Below the pieces are notes generated by a model that was not told the origin of the DNA, made no database searches, and was given only the letters and a program-made list of their open reading frames with translations. A stretch of 64,000 nucleotides of DNA from Gammaproteobacteria bacterium. GTDB taxonomy: Bacteria; Pseudomonadota; Gammaproteobacteria; Xanthomonadales; SZUA-36. The first letter of the stretch is position 1. Every line of letters starts with the position of its first letter. Of this stretch, positions 33,344-42,378 are shown piece by piece. The stretch lies in assembly GCA_030431095.1 (NCBI GenBank), contig JAUIJU010000011.1, positions 23,777 through 87,776 on the forward strand, read 5' to 3'. The position numbers and the translations under genes were made by a program.

Positions 33344-34660
33344 CTACAGCGGCCAGGGACCGTAGACCTTCCAGGGTCCGGAGGCTTCCCGACGCAGGGG
33401 AATCCGGTTATCCGGCTCCACCTGCACGCCGCGCTCGTCGTAGCGCAAAATACGCACCGTCGCCTGTTCGACCAGCGGTTTGGCGCGCGCGGCGAGTTGC
33501 GACTGGTCGGCCTCGCTGAGAAACACCGATTCGAGGTCATTGGCCCGCTCTCCCTGGATCACCACGTCACTGACCACCTCGTCGGGCTCGACGTGCACGT
33601 ACAGGTCGCGCAGCCGTCGCTGGGTGATGTCCCAGTAGTAGCGCAGCCGCTCCCGGCTGCGGTCGGTCTCCTTCCAGCTGTCGTGGACCAGTGACAGGTA
33701 GAGCGGCCAGTTGCGTTCCTTGACCGCCGCCACGTAGGCGCGCATCACTTCCAGGGGCGGTGCGTCGTCGGCCACCCGGGTCACCGAGTAGTTCGCCGCC
33801 TTCAGGGACTCGAGCGATTCCTGGCCGGCGAAGTGTCCGGGCTCCGCGCCCTGGCCGGCCAGCGCCACCGTGCGGCCCGGCACGCGCAGGGCCACCGGTT
33901 CCACCACCCAGCCGAACTGGGCCGAGGTGACCGGTTCGGCGCCGGCCTCCGGCACCATCAGGTCGATGCCCACGACGGTGCCGAGCAGGCTCCAGGGCCC
34001 GCCGGTGTCCGCGCTGACCTGGCTCTGGTAGTCACGCAGGGCCCGGTACGCCGTGGCCCAGCCACGGCTGGACAGGTCGATGAACCAGAACCCTTCGGAG
34101 GGCGAGCCCACCGCCAGCCACGACTTGCCCGCGCTGGTGAACTGGCGCGCCGGGTAGTCGATCAGCCCTTCCAGCACCACGGTCCTGTCCTGCAGGGCGT
34201 CGGCGGGAACCTCCCGGTAGTTCGGCGCGGGCAGGGCCGGGCCCTCGAGCCGCCGATCGGCGTGGGCTTCGAGCAGATCGGACCAGGCCTGGTCGGCCGT
34301 GGCGGCCAGCTGTTCGACCAGGGCCACCTGGGCTTCGCGATAAGCCACCATCTCGGGGGTGATTTCGAACACCGTGCCGCGACTGGCCAGCAGGGCCGCC
34401 CGAACGCGTGCGAACAGGTCCTGCACGCGCTCGTCGTCCGGGTGCGATTCATTCAGGGCGGCAACGCGGCGCATGGCCTCCTGTGCATCGTGCCCCGGTT
34501 TGAACGGCGCGCCGTCCGCGCGCTCCACCTGCAGTTCGAACTCGGACAGGTAGCGCTCGGCGGCCGACAGGGCCGTGCGCTGGGGGCCATCGGACTGGGC
34601 ACTGGCCGCCAGGGGCATGGCCAGCAGGAAAAGGATCAACAGGGGGGTCAACCGGTTCAT
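33344..34660 (-). CDS. exported protein, unknown
   Basis: 438 residues; signal peptide cut near AASAQSDG. It is a two-part protein: residues 30-150 are helical (EAMRRVAALNESHPDDERVQDLFARVRAALLAS) and the rest contains beta segments ending QATVRILRYDERGVQVEPDNRIPLRREASGPWKVYGPW, a typical secreted-protein tail. No family recognised. It overlaps the preceding gene by four bases (ATGA), so the two are co-translated. Together with the 34657 and 35800 genes it makes a run of exported proteins beside an ECF sigma/kinase pair. Confidence 0.72.
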   Translation of the reverse strand: MNRLTPLLILFLLAMPLAASAQSDGPQRTALSAAERYLSEFELQVERADGAPFKPGHDAQEAMRRVAALNESHPDDERVQDLFARVRAALLASRGTVFEITPEMVAYREAQVALVEQLAATADQAWSDLLEAHADRRLEGPALPAPNYREVPADALQDRTVVLEGLIDYPARQFTSAGKSWLAVGSPSEGFWFIDLSSRGWATAYRALRDYQSQVSADTGGPWSLLGTVVGIDLMVPEAGAEPVTSAQFGWVVEPVALRVPGRTVALAGQGAEPGHFAGQESLESLKAANYSVTRVADDAPPLEVMRAYVAAVKERNWPLYLSLVHDSWKETDRSRERLRYYWDITQRRLRDLYVHVEPDEVVSDVVIQGERANDLESVFLSEADQSQLAARAKPLVEQATVRILRYDERGVQVEPDNRIPLRREASGPWKVYGPWPL

Positions 34661-35724
34661 GAGTACAGTACCTCGCGCGCCTGTTTCACCGCGGCGTCCC
34701 AGCGGGTCGTCAAGCTTTCGACCTTCGCCGACAGGTCGTCGAGACTGCGGATGCCCAGCGGCAGGCTGACGTCGTTACCGAATTCGCCGGTGCGCAGCGG
34801 CAGGGTGATCTCATCGAGGTCGTCGACGCCATCGGCGAAGGTTTCACGGCGGTGCAGGACTTCCTTGATGAATTTTTCGTAGAGGCTGGCCGTGCCGCGC
34901 GAGCCGGTGAGGCTGGCGGGCAGGCCGGCGATCAGGTCGTCATAGACTTCCTCGCGTTCTTCCAGCCACTCGAGGTAGTCGGTATAGGCCGATTCGCGAC
35001 GGCCTCCCGCCTTGACCGTGTTCTCCAGCAGGGCGATGCCGGTGTGGTAGACGTGCTTCCCCTGTTCTTCCATGTAGAACAGGGACAACGCGCTTCGGTC
35101 GGCGTCGGTCACGGTGCGACCCAGCTGGGCCCGGGACAGGATGGGCTCCACCTCGCCCAGCTTGTCGTCGATGTCTTCGATCAGGGTGGCGGCGAACTCC
35201 ACGTTGTCCACCAGCGCATTCCAGCTCTTCGTGGCGTGGTCAATCGACGCATCCAGCCACTGCGTCTCCTCTTCGAGCTGGTAGAAGACGATGGCCGCGG
35301 TGCTGCCGTGCTCACACAACTGGCTGACGGCCTCGGTTTCGTCGGCGATCCAGTCGGTCACTTCCGACGGCAGGCCGTCGTTTCCGGGCGCCGTGTCCTG
35401 CAGCTGGCCCAGCAGGTCCACGAGGCCGACCAGCACCTGGTCGCAGTGGTCGTCCCAGTCGTGGCTGGGTTCGTCGCCATCGGCATCTAGGGAGAAGTAG
35501 CGGGTCATGGCGTTGAGCGCCGAGAACCAGGTGGTGCGGTACAGGGTGAAGTAGGCCTGTCCCCAGGGGGGAATGCGCGGCGGGGACTCGGCCGAGGCCC
35601 AGACCTCGTTGCCACGCTTTTTCTCCCGTTCATCTCGCTTCGGGTCCCAGTCGATCTGGCCGATGGTGAGCGGGCTGAACAGCAGGCCGGCAATCAGCAC
35701 GGCAATGGATGTCGGGTGTCGCAT
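34657..35724 (-). CDS. exported alpha-helical protein, unknown
   Basis: 355 residues; short signal peptide (IAVLIAGLLFSPLTIGQID). The mature chain is strongly acidic and helical, with repeated Trp/Tyr-rich amphipathic segments (AYFTLYRTTWFSALNAMTRYF, YLEWLEEREEVYDDLIAGL) and an ESPPRIPPWGQ linker. Nothing resembles a known enzyme. Translationally coupled (ATGA) to the next exported protein; no independent clue to function. Confidence 0.72.
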   Translation of the reverse strand: MRHPTSIAVLIAGLLFSPLTIGQIDWDPKRDEREKKRGNEVWASAESPPRIPPWGQAYFTLYRTTWFSALNAMTRYFSLDADGDEPSHDWDDHCDQVLVGLVDLLGQLQDTAPGNDGLPSEVTDWIADETEAVSQLCEHGSTAAIVFYQLEEETQWLDASIDHATKSWNALVDNVEFAATLIEDIDDKLGEVEPILSRAQLGRTVTDADRSALSLFYMEEQGKHVYHTGIALLENTVKAGGRRESAYTDYLEWLEEREEVYDDLIAGLPASLTGSRGTASLYEKFIKEVLHRRETFADGVDDLDEITLPLRTGEFGNDVSLPLGIRSLDDLSAKVESLTTRWDAAVKQAREVLYS

Positions 35725-35799
35725 GGCGGCTTCCTCGTGTCACGAAAAAAAAGTGGCGGGCGGACTCCCCTCGTCCGCCCGCCGTTCCCCCATTTACCC

Positions 35800-36513
35800 C
35801 TACGGGCGGCGAGCGGAAAATGGCAGCGTGGCGGCGGAGAAGCTCACGCGGGTTTCGGGGTCGAGCGACAGGGGCGCAACGATCAGCAGGCTGTCGGCCG
35901 GACCCTCGTAGCTGGCGCCGTCACTGCCCCAGACGGCTTCCAGCACCTGTTCCGGTGAGGCGGCGCCTTTGCCACCGATGCCGCGGCGGTAGGCGCGCGT
36001 GGCGCTGGGCTTGTAGGACGCGCCATCGGTGCCCCAGACCGCTTCAAGCGGTCCCCCCAGGAGGCCGAACAGCGGATCTTCGAAACCAAACAGCGGGTCT
36101 TCGAAACCGCTCGGCGGGGCCACCTTGCCGAACAGCGGGTCCTCGAAGCCGAACAAGGGGTCTTCGAAGCCCTGCCAGGGCGAGCGCAAGCGGCCCTGGT
36201 CCGCCAGTTGCAGGCTTTCCCGGCCCGCCACGGCCGTCATCGGCCGGGACAGCGCGCCGTACAGGATGCGTCCGCTGCGGATATCCACCACGCCTGCGAC
36301 CAGGATGAACGCTTCGTCCTCGCTCACGGCCGCCGACAGGCGGGTGTTTTCCAGCACCAGCTGGGCCAGGTCCGGGAGATTGTCGTAGCTGCGCTCGGTG
36401 ATGTCGTCGTCGAACCAGGCGGCGACCAGGTCCTGGCGCTGCGCCAGGGCCTGGGTGGACAGGCCAAGGGCCAGGGTGACCAGGGCCAGGTGTTTCAGGA
36501 CGGTGAACTTCAT
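35800..36513 (-). CDS. exported protein with FEDPLFG repeats
   Basis: 237 residues from MKFTVLKHLA, signal peptide cut near TQALAQRQ. Residues 112-152 hold four copies of GFEDPLFG in two back-to-back pairs, separated by KVAPPS. Further on, EAVWGTDGASYKP and EAVWGSDGASYEG form another repeat pair. The rest is a beta-rich secreted domain (DIRSGRILYGALSRP, APLSLDPETRVSFSAATLPF). No family recognised. The perfect internal repeats suggest recent duplication. It lies 75 bases before the gene at 34657-35724 and 140 bases after the kinase. Confidence 0.75.
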   Translation of the reverse strand: MKFTVLKHLALVTLALGLSTQALAQRQDLVAAWFDDDITERSYDNLPDLAQLVLENTRLSAAVSEDEAFILVAGVVDIRSGRILYGALSRPMTAVAGRESLQLADQGRLRSPWQGFEDPLFGFEDPLFGKVAPPSGFEDPLFGFEDPLFGLLGGPLEAVWGTDGASYKPSATRAYRRGIGGKGAASPEQVLEAVWGSDGASYEGPADSLLIVAPLSLDPETRVSFSAATLPFSARRP

Positions 36514-36653
36514 GGTTTCCTCCTCGTGTGTCGGTGCCGTCACGGGCCGGATTCACGCGACGCCCGCTCGGCAATCAATGACGCTTTCCCCCCTTTCCAC
36601 ACGCGGGAAAGAAAAAAGGTGACACGCCGGAGAAAAGTTTTTGGGTGGAGCGT

Positions 36654-39092
36654 TCAGTCCAGGCCGTGAGCGGCCAGCATTTCGCGGAAGGGTTCGTCGT
36701 CCATTCCGGCCTCACGGAGGGTGTGGACCAGGGGTTGCGCCTGGTCGTAGCGGCCCAGCTGCACCAGTGCGGTGGCCAGGGTGTACTGGTAGTACTTGTT
36801 GTCCGGCTCGCGGTCCAGGACGGGTGTCATCAGGCCGGCCGCTTCGCGCCACAGCGCCGAGGCCCGAGCGGTGTCGCCGCCCCGCGCCAGCACGTTGCCC
36901 AGGCTGACCAGGTCGATGGCCAGGTCGTTGGCCGCGGTGAAGCTGGCCGGATCGGCCGCGGCCACGCGCCGGGAGATATCGAGACTCGCGGCGTAGCGTG
37001 AGCGGGCGGTGTCCAGGTCGCCCTGTCGTTCGGCGATTTCGCCGCCGGTGGTCAGGGAATAGGCCAGCTCCCGCTGGTACTCGAGGTTCTGCGGCGCCAT
37101 GAGCTGCAGTTGGCGGCCGGTGGCGATCGCGTCGTTCACCACTGCCGCGGCCTCGTCGGTACGTCCGTCCTGGGTCAGGATGAAGGCCAGCTGGTTGAGC
37201 AGAATGCGCAGATTGTGGTGGGTCTCGATGACCTCCCCGGCCGTGTCCACGGCCTGCTGCGCCTGCTCGATGGCGCGACGCATGGCGGGCTCGGCTTCGG
37301 CGGCATCGCCGTAGTCGTAGGCGAACCAGGCCAGCGCCTGCCAGCTGTGAGAACGGCTGATCATCCAGTCGTGGCTCCGCCCCCCCTGGTGACGTACTTC
37401 GGCGAGGGCCCGCGCGGCCTGCAACTGCACTTCGGCCGGCTCGGGGCGGTCGTATTCCATCAGGTGCCAGCCCAGCAGCAGGTGCGCTTCCCAGAGCAGG
37501 GCATGGCCCTCGTCGTAGCCCTGCACCAGTCGCTCCGCCCGGTCCACGGCCTCGCGCAACAGGGTTTCCGTGACGTCGCCCTGGCCTTCGGTGGCGCTGG
37601 ACTGGCTTTCCTGGATCAGCAGCGCGGCACGCTGGCGCAGCCAGTCACGCTCGCGTCCGGGCGCATGCTCCAGTGGCGCCAGGCTCAGCGCGGCCTGTTC
37701 GAAGGCATGTTGCGCCCGGGTGGGCTGCTCCAGGGCGTCGAGCACCTGTCCCGCGTTGGCGTAGGCGACCGAGGTGAGCAGGCGGGCTTCCTCGTCCATG
37801 ATGCGCGGGTCCTGCCGGGACAGGTGTTCGAGGCTGCGGTCGGCGACCAGCGAGAGCAGGTCGATGCGGCCCAGGTCGGTCAGGCGCTCGAACAGGTCAC
37901 CCAGCATGAAGTTGACCAGGCTGTCGCTCTGCTTTTTCTCCGCCAGGGTCGCCGATTGCAGGGTGCGGATGTCGGTGGCGTACTTGACCGTGAAGGCCAG
38001 GCCCGCGATCAGCGCCGTGGCGGCGATCGAGGCGGCCAGGGCATGCCGCCGCAGGGCCTTGCCGGCCACGTGGAACAGGCGGTGGCGGCTGGCGGCCAGC
38101 GGAAAACCGTTGAGCCAGGCGTCGAGGTCGGTGCGCAGGGCCTCCGCGGAGGCGTAGCGGCCGCCAGGCCGTTCCTGCGTGCAGCGTTCGACCACGTCCA
38201 CCAGGTCGCCCGGCACGCCCCTGGCGCGCAGGGCACTTCGCCGGGCATCGGGCGACAGCAGCCCGGCGTTGTCCGTCTCACCCTGGAGCAGGATCTGCGC
38301 CAGCAGCATGCCCAGGGCGTACAGGTCGGCCCGCGGGTCTACCGCCTCGCCGGCCAGCTGTTCCGGGGCGGCGAAGCCGGGGGTGCCAAAGCGGACGCCG
38401 CGGCGCGCCTGGCCGAGGCCGGCCGCCTCCAGGGCAATGCCGAAGTCGATCAGCACGGGGTAGGCCGCGCCGCTGATATCGCGCACCAGGATATTGGCCG
38501 GCTTGATGTCCATGTGCACGATGCCGCGCAGGTGGACGAAGCGCAGGGCGTCGCACAGCTCGCGAAACATGCGCACCACGGCCCGGGTGTCGAGTTCATG
38601 GGCACGGCAATGGACGTCGATGTGCGGCCCGTCCACCCGCTCCAGCACCAGCCAGGGGCGACCCTCGGCGCCGAAGCCGCCGTCCAGGATCTGCACGATG
38701 CCCGGGTGGCCGAGGTCCGCGAGCAACTGCATTTCCCGCAGCAGTTGTTCCCGGGCCAGTTCCTCGTCGTAGCGCGCCGCCAGCAGTTTGATGACGACGG
38801 TTCGCGCGTACACGCCATCGGCGCGTTCGGCCAGGTAGACGTCGCTCTGGCCGCCCGTGTCCAGGCGCTCCAGCACGCGGTATCGCGTTCCGCCAATCTC
38901 CGCGGTGGGCGGCTCGTCGGCGAAGGCCTGTTCGAGCAGCCCGCCCAGACGATCGTGCAGGGAATGGTCCACCGGGGGGGTATCGAGGCCCAGTCGACGC
39001 AGGCAGTCGTCGGGATCGAGGTGTTCGTCGTCGTCGAAGGCGGCGTCGATCCGCCGCCACAGCGCGTGCGGATGCTCCGGGGTGTCCTTCAT
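36654..39092 (-). CDS. transmembrane Ser/Thr protein kinase with TPR-like output
   Basis: 812 residues. Kinase domain about residues 70-330: VIKLLAARYD carries the ATP lysine, HMDIKPANILV the catalytic loop (normally HRDLKPxN; the arginine is methionine here), IDFGIALE the DFG, and FGTPGFAAPEQLAG the activation segment end. A membrane helix follows near residues 345-370, then some 450 residues of TPR-like helical repeats (HAFEQAALSLAPLE, LLWEAHLLLGWHLMEY). Encoded with an ECF sigma factor by an ATGA overlap, it probably regulates that sigma, as in known ECF-kinase pairs. Confidence 0.87.
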   Translation of the reverse strand: MKDTPEHPHALWRRIDAAFDDDEHLDPDDCLRRLGLDTPPVDHSLHDRLGGLLEQAFADEPPTAEIGGTRYRVLERLDTGGQSDVYLAERADGVYARTVVIKLLAARYDEELAREQLLREMQLLADLGHPGIVQILDGGFGAEGRPWLVLERVDGPHIDVHCRAHELDTRAVVRMFRELCDALRFVHLRGIVHMDIKPANILVRDISGAAYPVLIDFGIALEAAGLGQARRGVRFGTPGFAAPEQLAGEAVDPRADLYALGMLLAQILLQGETDNAGLLSPDARRSALRARGVPGDLVDVVERCTQERPGGRYASAEALRTDLDAWLNGFPLAASRHRLFHVAGKALRRHALAASIAATALIAGLAFTVKYATDIRTLQSATLAEKKQSDSLVNFMLGDLFERLTDLGRIDLLSLVADRSLEHLSRQDPRIMDEEARLLTSVAYANAGQVLDALEQPTRAQHAFEQAALSLAPLEHAPGRERDWLRQRAALLIQESQSSATEGQGDVTETLLREAVDRAERLVQGYDEGHALLWEAHLLLGWHLMEYDRPEPAEVQLQAARALAEVRHQGGRSHDWMISRSHSWQALAWFAYDYGDAAEAEPAMRRAIEQAQQAVDTAGEVIETHHNLRILLNQLAFILTQDGRTDEAAAVVNDAIATGRQLQLMAPQNLEYQRELAYSLTTGGEIAERQGDLDTARSRYAASLDISRRVAAADPASFTAANDLAIDLVSLGNVLARGGDTARASALWREAAGLMTPVLDREPDNKYYQYTLATALVQLGRYDQAQPLVHTLREAGMDDEPFREMLAAHGLD

Positions 39093-39625
39093 GCCCCGGT
39101 CGCGGCCAGCATGGCCTGGGCCTTCTTCCAGTCCCGAATGGCGGTGCGCTTGCTCACCTCGAGCACGTCGGCCACCTCGTCCAGCGTCATGTCGCCGAAA
39201 AAGCGGTAGGTGAACACCTTTTCCAGCCGGGGCGAGTAGTCACGCAGGGCCTGCAGCTGCCGCTCCAGGTCGATCAGGAACTCGGACTGGTCCCGGACCG
39301 ACGGTTGCTCAGGGGCGTCGGCTTCGTCGACGAAGGTCACCAGCCGGTTGCGTCGCGCCTGGTTGTACAGGATGTGACGCATGGCCAGGGCGCAGTAGGC
39401 GAAAAAGTGGTTTCGGTCGTTGAACGCGGCCGGCTTGTCGCGGTACTTCAGCCAGGCCTCGTGCACCAGGGCGGTGGTGTCGATCTTGCGCCCGTGCACG
39501 CGAAACCGCTGGCCCCGGGCCACCGACTTGAGTTGCCGGTAGACGTCCTCCATCGTTCGTTGCTGCTCCGGCGACAGGGTCGCCGGATCCGTGTTCACGA
39601 TTTCCGTGATCGGCAGGCCATCCAT
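39089..39625 (-). CDS. ECF-type RNA polymerase sigma factor
   Basis: 178 residues. Region 2 is HFFAYCALAMRHILYNQARRNRL near residues 72-95; region 4 is FTYRFFGDMTLDEVADVLEVSKRTAIRDWKKAQ near residues 138-170. The ECF subgroup with an N-terminal VYRQLKSVARGQRFR start is often encoded next to a Ser/Thr kinase that replaces the usual anti-sigma. The kinase gene follows by ATGA overlap, so kinase-controlled activation is likely. Target genes are unknown; the exported FEDPLFG-repeat group is a candidate. Confidence 0.9.
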   Translation of the reverse strand: MDGLPITEIVNTDPATLSPEQQRTMEDVYRQLKSVARGQRFRVHGRKIDTTALVHEAWLKYRDKPAAFNDRNHFFAYCALAMRHILYNQARRNRLVTFVDEADAPEQPSVRDQSEFLIDLERQLQALRDYSPRLEKVFTYRFFGDMTLDEVADVLEVSKRTAIRDWKKAQAMLAATGA

Positions 39626-39836
39626 GACCCATTCCCCCCGTCATCGACTACGCTTTGAGCAGTATAGCCAGTGTGCGCCGCCTGTCCGCAATCGCCGCCA
39701 GGCCGGTTTCGGGGCGGCCTGCGCCGATGACATGCAATGTCATGCATTGTCCCTTGACCGTCATGCACCGCGTGTCGGCGGGTGGGAATGTGGGGCTGTC
39801 CTTTCCGGCGTACCGCCGGGAGGCGCCGACCGGGAG

Positions 39837-42224
39837 ATGACGATGATGAACTTCAACCGCCGCACGGGGCGTTGCGCCCTGTTGCCCTTGCTGTTCCCGT
39901 TCCTGTTGCTGTCGCCCGCCCCGGCGGCCGCCCTGGAAGACGCCCGCGTGGAGATCGGCGCCGACCAGGTGCACGACCTGCTCGGCGTGACCGGCAAGGG
40001 CGTCACCGTGGCGGTTCTGGATCGTGGCATCAACTGGCGCCACCCGGATTTCATCCGGCCGGACGGCAAGACCCGGATTCGCCGCATGCTGGATTTGTCG
40101 GCCCAGACCCTGTGCAACGCCAACGACCCGGCCGGCACGGAATACACCGAGGCGCAGATCAACCAGGCGCTGGCCAACGGCGCCAGCCTGGGTTCGCGCG
40201 ACCACCACGGCCATGGCAGCGCCACCGCCGGCACTGCGGCCGGCAATGGACGCGCGCTGCCCGACGGCCGGCATGCCGGTATCGCGCCCGAGGCGGACCT
40301 GATCGTGGCGAAGATGACCTCCGAGGCGGCGCCCGCGCACGGCGACTGGCCCGCGGCGGACGGATTCCAGGGCTGTATCGACGAGGCCATCCAGTGGGCC
40401 GCAGACGTGATGGACGAACTGGACCAGCCCGGCGCGCTGATCATCAACAGCGGCGTCCAGTGGGGCCCCATGGACGGCACCTCGGCAGTCAGTCGCAAGC
40501 TGGCCGAGACCTTTCCGCCCGATCGTCCGGGGCGCATCGTGGTGCTGCCGTCCGGAGACGAAGGCGGCCTGCCCAACCACTCGCGCGCCACGTTTGGCGC
40601 CGGCCAGGACACGGTAATCGGCCTGGAACGCGCCAGTGGCCAGACCACCGTGCTGTCGGCCTGGTATTCCGGCGAGGTACCGGCCGAGGTCACCATCGAG
40701 TTCGACGACGGCACCAGCGTGGGCCCGGTGCCACCCGGCCAGATCCTCAACCAGGACGGCGTGTACATCATCCACTACAACCCGGGTGGCGAGTTCTACC
40801 CGTGGCTGTCGTCCAGCGGTGACCGCGCCCTGTGGATCAGCATCGGCGGCCACGCCACCACCGGCGCCTTCCGCATCCGCGCGCAAAGCGCCGCCGACGG
40901 CCAGGGCACGGTGGATGTCTACGGCGATGTCAGCGGCCCCGACCTGACCCCGGTGACCCGCACCACCACGCACCTGGTCAATGGCCGGTTGATGGACTAC
41001 GCCACCACGCCCGGCGTGATCGTGGTGGGCAACTCCGTGCTGCGCAACACCTGGACCGACCTGGACGGCGTGGCCCGCTCCAAGCCCGACGACGGCCAGC
41101 CGGGCGCCCTGTGGCCCAAGTCCTCCTCCGGGCCCACCCGCGACGGGCGGCTCTACGGCGTGGACGTGGTGGCGCCGGGCCAGGGCCTGTTCGCGCCCGT
41201 CGGACTGGCCAGCTACTGGTCCACCCTGCGCGGCGTGCTACAGGAAGGCAGCGGCGGGCGCTACATCCGCTTTGGCGGCGCCAGCGCATCGGCGCCGCTG
41301 GCCCTGGGCACCGTGGCGCTGATGCTGCAGGTCAATCCGACGCTGAATACCGAGCAGGCGCGCGACATCCTCCGCGCCACGGCCCGCCAGGACGGCTTCA
41401 CGGGCGCCCTGCCCAACCGGCAATGGGGCTACGGCAAGCTCGATGCCCTGGCCGCGGTCCGGCTGGCCATGGCCCGGGGCTTCAGCGGCACCTGGTTCAA
41501 CCCGCAGCAATCCGGCCACGGCTGGTTCGTGGAGATGCACGACAGCGGCGACAGCCCCTCCATGACCGCCTACTGGTACGTGTTCGACGACGGCGCGCCG
41601 GCCTGGCTGCTGGCCACCGGGCCGCTGGTGGACGGCGTCGCCACGCTGGACGCCTACATCACGGCCAACGGGGAATTTCCGCCGGACTTCACCGGCGCGG
41701 ACGTGGACCCGTGGGGCACCCTGGAGCTGGCGTTCGGCGCGGACGGCAGCGGCACCGCCCGCTGGGAGACCGACCACCCCGGTTTTTCATCCGGCAGCAT
41801 GCCCATCAGCCAGCTCAGCCGCATCAGTGGGCGGCCGGAGGGCTGCCTGAGCGGCAGCTACTACAACACCGACCAGTCCGGCCACGGTTTCGTGGTGGAA
41901 ATCATCGATTCGGGCGAGGACCTGGCGGCGCTGGTGGCCTGGTACGTGTACATCGAAGGCGAACAGCTGTGGCTGCTGGGCCTGGCGCCGTTCGCCGACG
42001 GCGCGGCGGAGATTCCGCTGTCATCCTACGCCGGGGCCGATTTCCCGCCGGACTTCGTCGCCGCCGACGCCACGCCCACCTCCTGGGGCACCCTGTTCCT
42101 GGAATCCACCGGCCCGGACAGCGCCACGGTGCGCTGGGAAGCCGACTCGCCGGGATTCAGCGACGGCGCGCTGGAACTGAGCCGCCTGACGCGTCTCGGC
42201 GGACAGGCGTGCGCCGTGGACTGA
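39837..42224 (+). CDS. subtilisin-like exported protease with two C-terminal SGxGF repeats
   Basis: 795 residues from ATG at 39837 (two further ATGs at 39843 and 39846 are possible). Signal peptide (LLSPAPAAALED). S8 triad: Asp in VAVLDRGINWRHPDF near residue 62, His in DHHGHGSATAGTAAG near residue 125, Ser in FGGASASAPLALGT near residue 482 (GASxSAP for the usual GTSxAxP). After the protease come two homologous 120-residue repeats, SGHGWFVEM and SGHGFVVEI, like those on the 1859-residue protein. Likely secreted or cell-surface protease; repeats may tether it. Confidence 0.9.
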   Translation: MTMMNFNRRTGRCALLPLLFPFLLLSPAPAAALEDARVEIGADQVHDLLGVTGKGVTVAVLDRGINWRHPDFIRPDGKTRIRRMLDLSAQTLCNANDPAGTEYTEAQINQALANGASLGSRDHHGHGSATAGTAAGNGRALPDGRHAGIAPEADLIVAKMTSEAAPAHGDWPAADGFQGCIDEAIQWAADVMDELDQPGALIINSGVQWGPMDGTSAVSRKLAETFPPDRPGRIVVLPSGDEGGLPNHSRATFGAGQDTVIGLERASGQTTVLSAWYSGEVPAEVTIEFDDGTSVGPVPPGQILNQDGVYIIHYNPGGEFYPWLSSSGDRALWISIGGHATTGAFRIRAQSAADGQGTVDVYGDVSGPDLTPVTRTTTHLVNGRLMDYATTPGVIVVGNSVLRNTWTDLDGVARSKPDDGQPGALWPKSSSGPTRDGRLYGVDVVAPGQGLFAPVGLASYWSTLRGVLQEGSGGRYIRFGGASASAPLALGTVALMLQVNPTLNTEQARDILRATARQDGFTGALPNRQWGYGKLDALAAVRLAMARGFSGTWFNPQQSGHGWFVEMHDSGDSPSMTAYWYVFDDGAPAWLLATGPLVDGVATLDAYITANGEFPPDFTGADVDPWGTLELAFGADGSGTARWETDHPGFSSGSMPISQLSRISGRPEGCLSGSYYNTDQSGHGFVVEIIDSGEDLAALVAWYVYIEGEQLWLLGLAPFADGAAEIPLSSYAGADFPPDFVAADATPTSWGTLFLESTGPDSATVRWEADSPGFSDGALELSRLTRLGGQACAVD

Positions 42225-42378
42225 GGCGTCGCGGCGGGTGGCGTCATGACGGATGGTTGCGCACCGACCGGCCAGGCGCGGTGCATCGCGGCACCGGCAC
42301 CGGCTTAGGGCGCGCCTGGCGCGCCCGTCCCGCGAAGATGCGGCTACACTGGACAGGAACACCACGTAACGAGCGCCC

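Noticed and set aside
37110..39209. 699-codon plus-strand frame opposite the kinase
   Set aside because: Opposite-strand shadow; kinase motifs on the minus strand are complete.
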